From assembly GCA_023450085.1 (NCBI GenBank), contig JAEXHI010000001.1:1-64000 (forward strand): DNA of 64,000 nt, given 5' to 3'. The position numbers and the translations under genes were made by a program. Position 1 is the first letter of the stretch. The number at the start of each line of letters is the position of its first letter. Below, one piece after another: positions 43,079 to 52,681 of the stretch. A model generated the notes under the pieces. The model was given only the letters and a program-made list of their open reading frames with translations, searched no databases and was not told the DNA's origin. The stretch comes from Bacteroidota bacterium. Lineage in GTDB: Bacteria; Bacteroidota; Bacteroidia; Sphingobacteriales; Sphingobacteriaceae.

Positions 43079-44329
43079 ATGAACAAGTCAATCCTATTTT
43101 TTAAAATTTTCTTAGCTGTTTTTACATTTACCGCTTGCGGTCAAAACAGCAAAAAGACGCAAAAAACAAAACCAACCGTCAACCAAAACCAAGTGGCTAG
43201 CAGCAGATTTAAAACTGGTGCTGAGCAAACTGAGCTTTATTTGCCCTTATTAAAAGGCAAACGTGTAGGCATGGTGGTTAATCCAACTTCTGTAATAGGT
43301 AATACCAATACCGTTGACAGCTTGTTGAAGCGTGGTGTAAAAATAGTAAAGATTTTCGGTCCAGAGCATGGTTTTAGAGGGAATGCAAGTGCAGGTGTTC
43401 ACGTAAGCAACGAAACAGACACCAAAACCGGCATCAAAGTAGTTTCGCTTTACGGAAAACAAAGCACGCCTAGCAAAGAAAATTTAGCAGACATCGATGT
43501 AATGATTTTCGATATTCAGGATGTCGGTGTTCGTTTCTATACCTACATCAATACTTTGCAACGTGTAATGGAGGCCTGTGCAGCGAACGGCAAAGAAGTA
43601 ATGATTTTAGACCGTCCTAACCCGAATGGCTTTGTAATTGACGGACCAATTTTAGACCCAAAATATCAATCGGGTATTGGTATACAACCTATTCCTGCAG
43701 CGCACGGCCTAACAGTGGGCGAATATGCACATATGCTAAATGGCGAAGGCTGGTTGAAAGATAAACTGAGATGCAAAATTACAGTAATCAAAAACGCTAA
43801 TTACAACCACGACATGCCGTATGAACTTCCAGTTAGTCCATCACCAAACCTGAATACACCGCAATCTATTCTGTTGTACCCTAGTACTTGTTTGTTCGAA
43901 GGCGTATATGTAAACCACGGCAGGGGCACTAAATTTCCTTTTACGGTACTAGGAGCGCCTTACTACAAAGGTATTTATGAATTTTCTTACACTCCAACAG
44001 GCATTAAGGGCATGGCAGAAACACCAATTTTTAAGGATGAGGTTTGCTATGGTATCGATTTAAGAAATTACGACACTTCAATCTTCAGAAAAACCCGTCA
44101 AATCAATATCCAATGGATGATAGAACTTTATCAAAAATCCCCTAAAAAAGAAGATTTCTTCAATTCTAAATTAAGTAAAGAAATGGGAACCATTGAAAGG
44201 TTAATTGGTGTTGGCGATTTCAGACAGCAGATTATTGATGGTAAAAGCGAAGCCGAAATTAGAGCAAGCTGGGAACCAGGTTTAAGCAAGTACAAAGAAA
44301 TGAGGAAAAAGTATTTGTTATACCCTTAG
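43079..44329 (+). CDS. DUF1343 / NamZ-type exo-beta-N-acetylmuramidase lipoprotein
   Basis: 416 residues. The lipobox cysteine is at about residue 20 (FTACGQNSKK). The family core is evident: FGPEHGFRGNASAGVHV (about 99-115), MIFDIQDVGVRFYTY (about 142-156), LDRPNPNG, and HGLTVGEYAHMLNGEGWL (about 214-231), then NHGRGTKFPF. DUF1343 was redefined as NamZ, which removes terminal MurNAc from peptidoglycan fragments (shown in Bacillus and Tannerella). Here it would act in the periplasm in wall recycling. Transcribed alone. Confidence 0.92.
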   Translation: MNKSILFFKIFLAVFTFTACGQNSKKTQKTKPTVNQNQVASSRFKTGAEQTELYLPLLKGKRVGMVVNPTSVIGNTNTVDSLLKRGVKIVKIFGPEHGFRGNASAGVHVSNETDTKTGIKVVSLYGKQSTPSKENLADIDVMIFDIQDVGVRFYTYINTLQRVMEACAANGKEVMILDRPNPNGFVIDGPILDPKYQSGIGIQPIPAAHGLTVGEYAHMLNGEGWLKDKLRCKITVIKNANYNHDMPYELPVSPSPNLNTPQSILLYPSTCLFEGVYVNHGRGTKFPFTVLGAPYYKGIYEFSYTPTGIKGMAETPIFKDEVCYGIDLRNYDTSIFRKTRQINIQWMIELYQKSPKKEDFFNSKLSKEMGTIERLIGVGDFRQQIIDGKSEAEIRASWEPGLSKYKEMRKKYLLYP

Positions 44330-44431
44330 TTGGAACAAAGATTAGCGAACAAAGAGCAAAGGTGGAATTCATTTTTGCTCTTTGCTTTTTATATCAAATC
44401 GTAATTCGTAAATCTAAAATTGTAAATCTCT

Positions 44432-45088
44432 TTACCAAGCCTGGTCGCCTACCAAAGGTACAAACCTAAAAGTATCCAGTTCTATCCTATCGTATTCATT
44501 TTCGTTAACACGGATAACAGTAATCATCTTTTGAGATTTCTCATCACCTACTGGAATCACTAAAATCCCCCCGATTTTTAACTGCTTTAATAAGATTTCG
44601 GGCACAAAAGGAGCTCCTGCCGTTACAATAATTTTTGCATAAGGTGCATGTGCTTCAATTCCCTTTGAACCATCACCCAAGAAAAAGTTAGCCTGATAGC
44701 CCATTCCAGGTAAAACCTTAATGGTTCTGGCATACAAATTCTCCTGACGTTCAATCGTATAAACATCTGCCCCCAGTTCCATCAAAATACAAGTTTGGTA
44801 GCCCGAGCCCGTACCAATTTCCAACACCTTATCTCCTTTTTGGATATGCAGTAATTCTGTTTGATAAGCAACAGTATAGGGTTGTGAAATGGTTTGACCA
44901 TCTCCAATTGGAAAAGCAATATCTCTATAAGCTTGGTTCCAGAAGGTTTCGTCGAAAAAGAAATGACGAGGTACTTTACCTATTGCCCTGAGTACTTTAG
45001 CATCAGATATCCCTCTTTCTTTTAAGATTTCTACAAGTTTTTTTCTTGCACCTTTTTCACGATAATTATCTACAAACTTATAAGCCAT
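44432..45088 (-). CDS. pcm: Protein-L-isoaspartate O-methyltransferase
   Basis: 218 residues from ATG 45088; a TTG start at 45097 lies inside the -7 box and is rejected. The PCMT pattern is complete: HFFFDETFWNQAYRDIAFPIGDGQTISQPYTVA spans about 45-77, and the SAM-binding VLEIGTGSGYQTCIL is near 94-108. It repairs isoaspartyl residues in aged proteins by SAM-dependent methylation. The promoter box ends 6 nt before the ATG, suggesting a near-leaderless mRNA. It converges with the namZ-like gene. Confidence 0.94.
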   Translation of the reverse strand: MAYKFVDNYREKGARKKLVEILKERGISDAKVLRAIGKVPRHFFFDETFWNQAYRDIAFPIGDGQTISQPYTVAYQTELLHIQKGDKVLEIGTGSGYQTCILMELGADVYTIERQENLYARTIKVLPGMGYQANFFLGDGSKGIEAHAPYAKIIVTAGAPFVPEILLKQLKIGGILVIPVGDEKSQKMITVIRVNENEYDRIELDTFRFVPLVGDQAW

Positions 45089-45094
45089 TTGCGC

Positions 45095-45102
45095 CAAAAA
45101 TA
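45095..45102 (-). promoter_or_regulatory. -7 element TATTTTTG of pcm
   Basis: The plus strand reads CAAAAATA. It is 6 nt upstream of the ATG at 45088 on the minus strand, and it decides the start codon. Confidence 0.6.
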
Positions 45103-45239
45103 GCTTTAAACTCTGTATTTACGCAACCTAACGGAGATATTTTTTACTAACATCCCCCGATGAAAGCAGTGTGAGAACAGCAATTCTCAAACTATTAACT
45201 TATTAGCATTTTTTAGGGTAATCGGTCGCAATTATTTTA

Positions 45240-45247
45240 TACTTTTG
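45240..45247 (+). promoter_or_regulatory. -7 element TACTTTTG of the beta-barrel gene
   Basis: A perfect TAnnTTTG, 20 nt before the ATG at 45268. A -33 TTG at the usual distance is not clear. Confidence 0.55.
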
Positions 45248-45267
45248 TTTAACCCAACAAAGTTTGC

Positions 45268-45951
45268 ATGAATAGAATTATACTTGTTATTGTTTCATTG
45301 TTAATTAGCACCTCAACTTTTGCCCAGATTGACGGAAATTACAACTACAGTATTGGCATAAAAGGATACAACATTATCCAGCTGCCAAAAATTTTGCAAC
45401 AGACCAATACCGACGATTATACTACCATGTGGCTAAATAGCGGCATGATTAAGCTTAATGATAATCAAATAGCCTTTAGAATTGGCGGCCATTATTACTA
45501 CAAAAGAAATCTAACCTTTGATAATCAATGTGAAACCTGCGAAACCGCCAAAGGTAATCTTAGCGATTTCTCCATTAAAATTGGTTTCGAGAAAAACTTC
45601 AACTATTCTGTAATACAACCATATTTTGGTTTTGATATAGGTTTTAGAGCAACTAATTTTAAGGGCGACTTACATGCTAAAAACCCTTCAAGCCCTAACG
45701 TTTCCTATGCTGCCAATTCTAGCAAAAATGGCGCGACATTTTCTCCTGTATTAGGTATTAAAGTAAATGCGTTGAAGAACCTAAGCTTTTTTGCAGAATC
45801 GACAATGGATTTCTTTTATGCTTATGAACGACAAGAAACCGTGTTAAATGATGCTACCAATACCAGAACCTTTGCCAAATACAACAAACTAGAAACCTTG
45901 CTAAACCCTGTTTCGGTAGGCATACAGTTTCACTTAGTAGGCAAAAACTAG
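45268..45951 (+). CDS. Outer-membrane beta-barrel protein of unknown function
   Basis: 227 residues with a signal peptide (cleavage near TFAQ, residue 20). The mature chain alternates hydrophobic and polar residues in strands (FGFDIGFRATNFKGDL, VLGIKVNALKNLSFFAESTMDFFYAY, GIQFHLV) as in eight-stranded OmpA-like barrels. A small CETCET sequence (about 91-96) suggests an exposed disulfide or metal loop. It is a single gene on plus whose stop codon overlaps the stop of priA on the other strand by 4 bp. Confidence 0.78.
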   Translation: MNRIILVIVSLLISTSTFAQIDGNYNYSIGIKGYNIIQLPKILQQTNTDDYTTMWLNSGMIKLNDNQIAFRIGGHYYYKRNLTFDNQCETCETAKGNLSDFSIKIGFEKNFNYSVIQPYFGFDIGFRATNFKGDLHAKNPSSPNVSYAANSSKNGATFSPVLGIKVNALKNLSFFAESTMDFFYAYERQETVLNDATNTRTFAKYNKLETLLNPVSVGIQFHLVGKN

Positions 45952-48422
45952 TAAGGGTCTACGTCTATTTGCGTAATTACGCTTCTGAAATCTTTTTGAG
46001 CATTAAAATCCCTAATGGTTTCCAGCAAAACTGCTTTCACTTTTTGCATGGCGGCCGTTCTTTCTACCTTAAGGATAATTTGCTTGATGTAGTAATTTCG
46101 AACACGTGATACTAAAGGTTGCTCAGGTCCTAGTACTCTTTTACCCAATTGTGCCCTTAAATTATTAGCGAGTGTTTGTGCGGCTAAATTAAGCACATTC
46201 GCGTCTTTATGTTTTACGTTAATAAAAATGAGTCTTGAAAAAGGCGGATAATGGAACTGCTGTCTTTCCTCCAATTCATCCTCATACATTTGCTCGTAGT
46301 TATTTTCCATCACCTGTTTAATAATGCGATGGTCATCGGCATAAGCCTGAATGCAAACCTTTCCTTGCTTGTCTCTACGACCTGCCCTACCAGCAACCTG
46401 TGCCAACAATTGATAGCTCCGTTCAAACGCTCTAAAGTCAGGGAAATTCAGTAAAGTATCTGCATTAATCACCCCAATAAGGCTCACATTTTCAAAATCC
46501 AGACCTTTTGCCACCATTTGTGTACCAATCAGGATATCGTTTTTCTTCTCTTGAAAATCACTAATGATTTGCTGCATCCCATTTTTAGTACGGGTACTGT
46601 CCAAATCCAATCTGGCGACTTTCGCCTCAGGAAAAATCAAGCTCAATTCTTCTTCGATACGTTCGGTACCAAAACCTTTTTGCTCCACATGCACCGAGCC
46701 ACAAGCTGGACACACATTGATACTGTTTTGATAATAACCACAGTAATGACAATGTAATTTGCCGCTAGATTTATGATAGGTTAAGCTCACATCGCAATTC
46801 ACACATTTTGGTGCATAACCACAAGTAGCACAAATTAAAATCGTGGCATATCCCCTTCTGTTCTGAAACAGAATTACCTGTTCTTTCTTTTCTAACGCTT
46901 CGGCAATATCATCTACCAATACACTGGTAAAATAAGAAGTCATTTTTTTGCGCTTGGTCTCCTCAGCAATACTCACTACCTCTTGTAAAGGAAGCTGAAC
47001 CCCACCAAAACGTTCCTTAAGCTCTACCAATCCGTACTTTTCAATTTTAGCATTGTAATAGCTCTCTAAAGAAGGCGTGGCCGAACCCAAAATCACTTTA
47101 GCTTGGTGCAGATGCCCCAAAACGATAGCCGCATCTCTGGCTTGGTAACGAGGTGCTGGGTCATATTGTTTATAAGAGTTTTCATGCTCCTCATCTACCA
47201 CTACCAATCGTAAATCGTTGAAAGGCAATAAAACCGCCGACCGTGCTCCCAACACTACTTGGTAAGCACCATTCAGCACTTTATTCCAAATTTCTACCCT
47301 TTCATTATCGTTAAATTTAGAATGGTAAACACCAATCTTATTTCCGAAATAAAGCTTGATACGTTCTACAATTTGAGTGGTTAGGGCAATTTCTGGCAGC
47401 AGAAACAATACTTGCCCACCAGTAGCTATAGCCTCTTCTATTAATTTGATATAGAGCTGAGTTTTGCCAGAAGCAGTAACCCCATGCAACAACACCACAT
47501 CCTTATCTTCAAACTGTTGATTTACCTGATTCAATGCAGCTTGCTGATGCTCGCTCAGTTTAAAGTTAACATCAAACACCTCTCCATCGCTACTCAACCG
47601 ACTTACAGGCCTTTTTTCGACAAAAAATATCTGTTTATCTGTTAAAGCTTTTAGCGCCGCTTGTCCGCAACCACTTTCTTCAATCAGTTGGTTTTTGGCA
47701 ATATAACCTTTATCCTTACTTAATTTCAGATACCCCAATAAAGCATCCAATTGCTTAGGCGCTTTTTCTAATTGGGCAAATAACTGTCTCAGATTTTCGT
47801 CTTCTAAATAAAAGGCATTTATTTTCACGAAAGATTTAAGCAAAGGCTTGTATTTATCAACCACTTCTTCAGCGGCAACAATTACCTCTTTAGCAATTAA
47901 GGAATTTACTATCGGATAAACTGTTTTTTGCCCTAGCAAGCTCGCCACTTCATCAATACTAATGCGGTGCTGCTTATAAAGCACTTCCAAAATAAGTCTT
48001 TCCTTTTCGCTAAGCTCCACCTCCTCTGGCTGCTCCTCTTTCAAAAGAAGCACCGTTTCACTAGCCAATTTTAATCCTGTGGGCAAAGCGGCAGCCATCA
48101 CATCACCTTCATTACACAAATAATAAGAAGTAATCCACTGCCAAAACTCGAATTGTTTAGGAGTTACTACAGGGTAATCGTCCACTACATCAATCACGTA
48201 CTTTGCTTGATAATGTTCTGGCGGCTTAGTACCAATACTTTTCACCAAAGCCGTGTAGATTTTATGCTTACCAAACTGCACTACTACCCTTTTGCCCACA
48301 GCAATTACCTCGTTGAGTTCAAAGGGAACCCTATAGGTATAATTAATTGCCAATGACAGGGGCAGGACAACTTCTACAAATAGTGTCTCCCTCTCCGAAA
48401 AATCTGATTCTGCAAATTGCAT
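45948..48422 (-). CDS. priA: Primosomal protein N' (replication restart helicase PriA)
   Basis: 824 residues, full length. The N-terminal 3'-DNA-binding domain is followed by a winged-helix part, a superfamily-2 helicase with Walker A GVTASGKTQLY (about 315) and DEEH box VVDEEHENSYKQ, then the zinc-binding segment of paired cysteines (CATCGYAPKCVNCDVSL; HCHYCGYY; CPACGS) and helicase motifs VI (QVAGRAGR). PriA reloads the replisome at collapsed forks. It overlaps the preceding DUF423 gene's stop by one base (48422), so the two are co-transcribed. Confidence 0.97.
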   Translation of the reverse strand: MQFAESDFSERETLFVEVVLPLSLAINYTYRVPFELNEVIAVGKRVVVQFGKHKIYTALVKSIGTKPPEHYQAKYVIDVVDDYPVVTPKQFEFWQWITSYYLCNEGDVMAAALPTGLKLASETVLLLKEEQPEEVELSEKERLILEVLYKQHRISIDEVASLLGQKTVYPIVNSLIAKEVIVAAEEVVDKYKPLLKSFVKINAFYLEDENLRQLFAQLEKAPKQLDALLGYLKLSKDKGYIAKNQLIEESGCGQAALKALTDKQIFFVEKRPVSRLSSDGEVFDVNFKLSEHQQAALNQVNQQFEDKDVVLLHGVTASGKTQLYIKLIEEAIATGGQVLFLLPEIALTTQIVERIKLYFGNKIGVYHSKFNDNERVEIWNKVLNGAYQVVLGARSAVLLPFNDLRLVVVDEEHENSYKQYDPAPRYQARDAAIVLGHLHQAKVILGSATPSLESYYNAKIEKYGLVELKERFGGVQLPLQEVVSIAEETKRKKMTSYFTSVLVDDIAEALEKKEQVILFQNRRGYATILICATCGYAPKCVNCDVSLTYHKSSGKLHCHYCGYYQNSINVCPACGSVHVEQKGFGTERIEEELSLIFPEAKVARLDLDSTRTKNGMQQIISDFQEKKNDILIGTQMVAKGLDFENVSLIGVINADTLLNFPDFRAFERSYQLLAQVAGRAGRRDKQGKVCIQAYADDHRIIKQVMENNYEQMYEDELEERQQFHYPPFSRLIFINVKHKDANVLNLAAQTLANNLRAQLGKRVLGPEQPLVSRVRNYYIKQIILKVERTAAMQKVKAVLLETIRDFNAQKDFRSVITQIDVDPY

Positions 48423-48808
48423 TATTTATCTTTTAACGCTGCCAAAAACAAACATACCCAACCCAAAATAAAACCCAGCCCGCCTATAGGTGTTATTGGC
48501 CCTAAAACGTTCGCAAAAGAAAAATGATAGGCGTCTTTAATAGCCAATAGATATAATGAACCAGAAAATAAAACAATCCCTAAAGTGAAAAAGAAAAATG
48601 ATAGTGCAATCAGCTTGTTTTTATATCTGGCAAACGTAGACAGGTACAAAATAGCAAAAGTATGGTAAAACTGGTACTCCACCCCTTTCTGCCATATCTC
48701 CAATTGATTTGGCACAATGATGCTCTTGAGTCCATGTGCTCCAAAAGCACCCAGGATTACAGCAAGCGCACCAAAAAAGGCAGCGGTTAAGATGATTCTT
48801 TTATTCAT
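48422..48808 (-). CDS. DUF423 family inner-membrane protein
   Basis: 128 residues from ATG 48808; an ATG four codons upstream at 48820 is possible but the family normally begins at NKRIILTAAFFGALAVILGAFGAHGL (about 2-27). Four transmembrane helices and the late PITPIGGLGFILGWVCL are typical of DUF423 (YgdD-like), a small membrane family of unknown function. It is the first gene of a two-gene unit with priA; its stop abuts the priA start by a one-base overlap. Confidence 0.9.
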   Translation of the reverse strand: MNKRIILTAAFFGALAVILGAFGAHGLKSIIVPNQLEIWQKGVEYQFYHTFAILYLSTFARYKNKLIALSFFFFTLGIVLFSGSLYLLAIKDAYHFSFANVLGPITPIGGLGFILGWVCLFLAALKDK

Positions 48809-48877
48809 GAGCAACGGCATTAAATAGCGCTAAATTAACAAAATGCCTCCATAATCTCACTAATCGTAAAATTAAAT

Positions 48878-48885
48878 TAAATTTG
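48878..48885 (+). promoter_or_regulatory. -7 element TAAATTTG
   Basis: A perfect TAnnTTTG ending 12 nt before ATG 48898. A TTG that opens the longer frame (48883) lies inside this box and cannot be the start. Confidence 0.6.
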
Positions 48886-48897
48886 CTGTACACAGTC

Positions 48898-50460
48898 ATG
48901 AGAAAAATCTATATCCTATTAATCGTACTAGTGCTTGGCGTAACAGGCATGGCTTACTTATATTTCTCCAATTTAGATAGAGAAAGTAGTCCTTCTGACA
49001 ATTCGTTGCATCTGGTATCTGCCAATGCGCCAATCATCTTCACTTTTGAGAACGATAAGGGCTTTTACGATATCCTTGGACAACAGAGCATCACCAATGA
49101 TATTTTAGGGACTGAAAAAAGTAATTTGCTCAAAACTTTAAGAGAAAATATTGTCAATAACAATAAGTTCAATCCCTTAATAGAAGGAGAAAAGGTTGTT
49201 GTTGGATTTTTACCTACCAAATCTGACCAAGTAGATTTCATTATTGCAACGCAAACCAAAGAGAAAAAATTGGATGCCGCAATGCTCAATCAAGCAAATG
49301 CTACTGTAAAACAGGACGGAAGCGCCTATCAAATCAAATTTGGGGACACCAGCGAATGTTATGTAGCCATCATCAATAGTTCTATTTTTCTTTCCAATAG
49401 CAAACTAGCACTGAAGAAATTAAGCGAAACTAAACTTCCTAGTAATGAGTTTGCTGAATATATTAAGCAGAATAGCAGATTTGGCAAAAATACCCTAGCC
49501 AGTGTTTACCTAAATTACAAGCAATTACCTTCCTTGTTAAAAAACATATTGAATACTAATTTAACAGGTGAACTGAGCGTATTTAATCAACAGAACTCTT
49601 ATGCCTCTTTAAGCTACAACTTTAGCAGCGATAAGCTTTTGTTAAACGGCTACACCGAAATTAAAGATGCCCAAAACTACTTTAAGCTTTTTGTAGACCA
49701 AAAAGAACAAAAGATTAACATTGACCAACTTTTCCCCGAACAAACTGCCAACTACGCTTTATTCAATATCAACGACTATGCAGTATGGGATAAGGCACTA
49801 AAAGCTTGGCAGAAAAGCAAAAAGGAAGACGAAAAGATTGCGACACAGCTTCGTAACATCGACGAAAAATACCGAATCGACATTAATCAAATTTTCCCGA
49901 AATACTTTAACAAGCAACTTGCAACCATAGAACTGAAAAGCGGAGAAAAGCTTGGAATAGTGGAAATTAAAAATGGTGATAAACTTGGTCAGCTCCTTTT
50001 GGATTTAGGCAGCGAATATGCCCCAGATATCAGGATTTTTAAAGAACCCAATTTACTTTACAATTATTTTGGCGAACCTTTCAAGAAATTTGAACGTCCG
50101 TTTTATACCATCATCGACAACCACTTGGTAGTAGCCAACAATGCCAGTACTGTACAGGTATTTTTAAATGCCTACAAGAACGACCACTTGCTGATGAATA
50201 CAGATGCTTATAATGCCTTTAAAGACCAAACTCCAAGCGCTGCCACCATTGCTTTCTACATCAACAATAAAAACAGCAACGATATTTTTGGCAGGAACTT
50301 AAAAGCGCCTTACTATAAGCAATATAAATCGGAAAAGGGCGTTAAAAACTACAATGCTTTCGGCTACCAGTTATCCGCTGATAACGGGAAGTTCACTAGC
50401 AATATTTTATTGCTTAAAAACCAAACAAAAACCGACACCGTTAAGCTTACCGAGAATTAA
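48898..50460 (+). CDS. Membrane-anchored exported protein of unknown function
   Basis: 520 residues from ATG 48898. One N-terminal transmembrane helix (about 4-24, IYILLIVLVLGVTGMAYLYF) leaves a large periplasmic domain. It has repeated beta-alpha units (HLVSANAPIIFTFENDKGFYDIL; LFNINDYAVWDKALKAW; PFYTIIDNHLVVANNAST), reminiscent of DUF3352-like proteins that have a duplicated alpha/beta fold. I cannot name a function. It is followed 50 bp later by the DUF5723 gene and probably forms an operon with it. Confidence 0.8.
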   Translation: MRKIYILLIVLVLGVTGMAYLYFSNLDRESSPSDNSLHLVSANAPIIFTFENDKGFYDILGQQSITNDILGTEKSNLLKTLRENIVNNNKFNPLIEGEKVVVGFLPTKSDQVDFIIATQTKEKKLDAAMLNQANATVKQDGSAYQIKFGDTSECYVAIINSSIFLSNSKLALKKLSETKLPSNEFAEYIKQNSRFGKNTLASVYLNYKQLPSLLKNILNTNLTGELSVFNQQNSYASLSYNFSSDKLLLNGYTEIKDAQNYFKLFVDQKEQKINIDQLFPEQTANYALFNINDYAVWDKALKAWQKSKKEDEKIATQLRNIDEKYRIDINQIFPKYFNKQLATIELKSGEKLGIVEIKNGDKLGQLLLDLGSEYAPDIRIFKEPNLLYNYFGEPFKKFERPFYTIIDNHLVVANNASTVQVFLNAYKNDHLLMNTDAYNAFKDQTPSAATIAFYINNKNSNDIFGRNLKAPYYKQYKSEKGVKNYNAFGYQLSADNGKFTSNILLLKNQTKTDTVKLTEN

Positions 50461-50510
50461 TATTTAATTATTGATAAAACAGCTAAATTTACTTTAAAAC
50501 AAATCGTTTT

Positions 50511-51929
50511 ATGAAGAAAGGCTTAGTAGTACTCTTTTTAGTTGTTTCTACCTTAAGCGCCACTGCGCAACAATACGCATTATTTAACACCAAAACATTA
50601 TTTGATTCGTTTGAGAACCCCGCTCAAAAATCTTTTGTATTGGATTCGTCTCGACAGTTCGCTTCCAATTTTCTGATTCCTTATGTAGACTTGAGCAGCT
50701 TGAACCGCGGACAATCTAATGATGCCATACGCAACCTAGTTAATCAAGGGTATACTCAAAGTCGCATAGGTGCTTTTGCCAATCCAAAAACCATGCGTGA
50801 AAATGTGAACATGTATTTGTTAGCCATCAGGTTGTTCAAATACCATAAGTATCATAGCGAAATGGGTTTTTCATGGCAAATAAGATCCGAAACACAAATA
50901 GATTACGATAAGGATATTAGCAAAGGTCTATTTTTCGATACCTTTCAAAACTTCACGACTATCCCACGTATCAACATTTTTAACAACAACGGAAAATTAC
51001 AAGCCTACCATCAAATCAGCTTTACCTATCGTGAAAACTATACTAAGCGCTGGGCGTTAGGGGCAAAAGTAAGTTTACTAAGCGGCATCGGCCTAACTGA
51101 ATTTTATGCGAGTAGGTCGTCAGTGAACATTAACCCTACTGCAAACACCATGGACGTTGACATGGCCGCCAAATACAGGCTCAATTATCCAGAAAATGGA
51201 GAATTCAAATTCAAGAATACTTTGCCTTTTAAAAATCTTGGTGCGGCTATTTCTATTGGAACCACCTATACCACAAAATCAGGTGTTTTTTTAATGGCCA
51301 ATGTTAAGGACCTTGGTTTTATCAGATGGGGCAAAAAATCGTATACAGGCTCTTTTGATGTTACCGAACAAAGGGAAGTACAAAGCGGGCCAAGAGCTGG
51401 TGACTACCTACAAAGAGCGCTTAATTCTATTGGGACTGAAAACACCGAACAAAAAGCTTTTGTTACCACCATTGACAGTAGAGCAGATTTCCTTGTTTCA
51501 AAAACCTTTGGTGCTTATACCCCAAGCTTAATCCTCACTAAAAATATCTTCAACAAATATGGCGAAGCCGCCATGGTGAACACACTAAAATCAGGCAATT
51601 TCTCCTTTAGTGCAGTACCTAGTTATAATTTGGACAAGAACTTTAGACTAGGCATACAAGGAATGATCCAGACCCCAAACTTTGAGATGTTTTTAGGCAC
51701 TAATGACTTGATAGAAACTTACTATGCGGGTAAAGAGATCCTCAAAGGAAATCAGGCTATGGAAACTGGTTACCGCCGAGGATCCATTTATTTAGGAATG
51801 GCTTTTAAAATCGGCTACATTGTAGAACATCCGATGAACATGAGCTGGATGCCTGGCGTTGGAGATGGCCAAGAGCGTCAAAGTTTTTTTGGACGTATTT
51901 TTGGCATATTCAAGAAAAAACAGCGCTAA
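50511..51929 (+). CDS. DUF5723 family outer-membrane protein
   Basis: 472 residues with a signal peptide (cleavage near ATAQ, residue 20). It starts in the family way (YALFNTKTLFDSFENPAQKSF at about 22-42). A repeated pattern of beta strands with aromatic ends indicates an outer-membrane beta-barrel of the size of FadL/PorV-type proteins, ending with a FKKKQR basic tail. DUF5723 members are Bacteroidota-specific with no proven role. Its stop overlaps the stop of the converging tsaB gene by 4 bp. Confidence 0.85.
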   Translation: MKKGLVVLFLVVSTLSATAQQYALFNTKTLFDSFENPAQKSFVLDSSRQFASNFLIPYVDLSSLNRGQSNDAIRNLVNQGYTQSRIGAFANPKTMRENVNMYLLAIRLFKYHKYHSEMGFSWQIRSETQIDYDKDISKGLFFDTFQNFTTIPRINIFNNNGKLQAYHQISFTYRENYTKRWALGAKVSLLSGIGLTEFYASRSSVNINPTANTMDVDMAAKYRLNYPENGEFKFKNTLPFKNLGAAISIGTTYTTKSGVFLMANVKDLGFIRWGKKSYTGSFDVTEQREVQSGPRAGDYLQRALNSIGTENTEQKAFVTTIDSRADFLVSKTFGAYTPSLILTKNIFNKYGEAAMVNTLKSGNFSFSAVPSYNLDKNFRLGIQGMIQTPNFEMFLGTNDLIETYYAGKEILKGNQAMETGYRRGSIYLGMAFKIGYIVEHPMNMSWMPGVGDGQERQSFFGRIFGIFKKKQR

Positions 51930-52612
51930 ACCTTTTTCTTAGGTGTAGTAAATACAAAATCCTTAAGGTAAAAAGGCTCAAAATAAGCTACATCTTCAAA
52001 TGCCTTAGCTTGGTAGGCTTCATAAGCTAAATTGCTCATGTAACCGGCACTGTTAAAATTATCCGCATAAAAATGTGCATTCGGGTCATCAATCACCGTT
52101 TTACATTTTTCGGCACCATCGCCAATAAAGGCTAAATAATTGTTTTGCAGTTCTAACACAAAACTTTTATCGTCCACTATTTTGGCATGCGTATGTTCTA
52201 TTTCGCCAAGCTTATGGTCAAATACCGCCGTGAACACCTCCATCCTTCTAGCATCAATCATTGGACATACCAAGCCACCAAAATTTGGATGTTTTAAGAG
52301 ATATCCATTAGCCATCATCTTTAAAGTATTAATAGCAATGAAAGGTTTCTCCAGAGCGAAGCATAATCCTTTAGCCGTAGAAACACCAATACGCAAACCT
52401 GTATAAGAACCAGGTCCTTTACTTACAGCAATAGCATCTAAATCAGCATAGGCTAAACCAGCGGTTTTCATTGCCTCGTCAATAAACAGTGTAAGGTTTG
52501 AAGCGTGAATATTGGGAGCTTTCTCTTCCTTAAGCACTACCGTTTCTCCATTTACCGAGATGGCTACCGAACAAACAGGCGTAGCTGTTTCTATCTGAAG
52601 TATTGTTGACAT
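51926..52612 (-). CDS. tsaB: tRNA threonylcarbamoyladenosine biosynthesis protein TsaB
   Basis: 228 residues. The ASKHA-type N-lobe (TILQIETATPVCSVAISVNG) and the TsaB hallmark KGPGSYTGLRIGVSTAKGL (about 65-83) are intact. TsaB dimerises with TsaD and, with TsaC/E, forms the t6A modification of tRNAs reading ANN codons; it is essential in most bacteria. It converges with the DUF5723 gene and is followed by a sequence-rich AACTCTCAAC tract before yidD. Confidence 0.96.
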   Translation of the reverse strand: MSTILQIETATPVCSVAISVNGETVVLKEEKAPNIHASNLTLFIDEAMKTAGLAYADLDAIAVSKGPGSYTGLRIGVSTAKGLCFALEKPFIAINTLKMMANGYLLKHPNFGGLVCPMIDARRMEVFTAVFDHKLGEIEHTHAKIVDDKSFVLELQNNYLAFIGDGAEKCKTVIDDPNAHFYADNFNSAGYMSNLAYEAYQAKAFEDVAYFEPFYLKDFVFTTPKKKV

Positions 52613-52681
52613 TGAATAGTTGAAAGTATAAAGTGCAAAGTTAAAAGTTTAATCCGCTTTCAACCTTTAACTCTCAACTTT

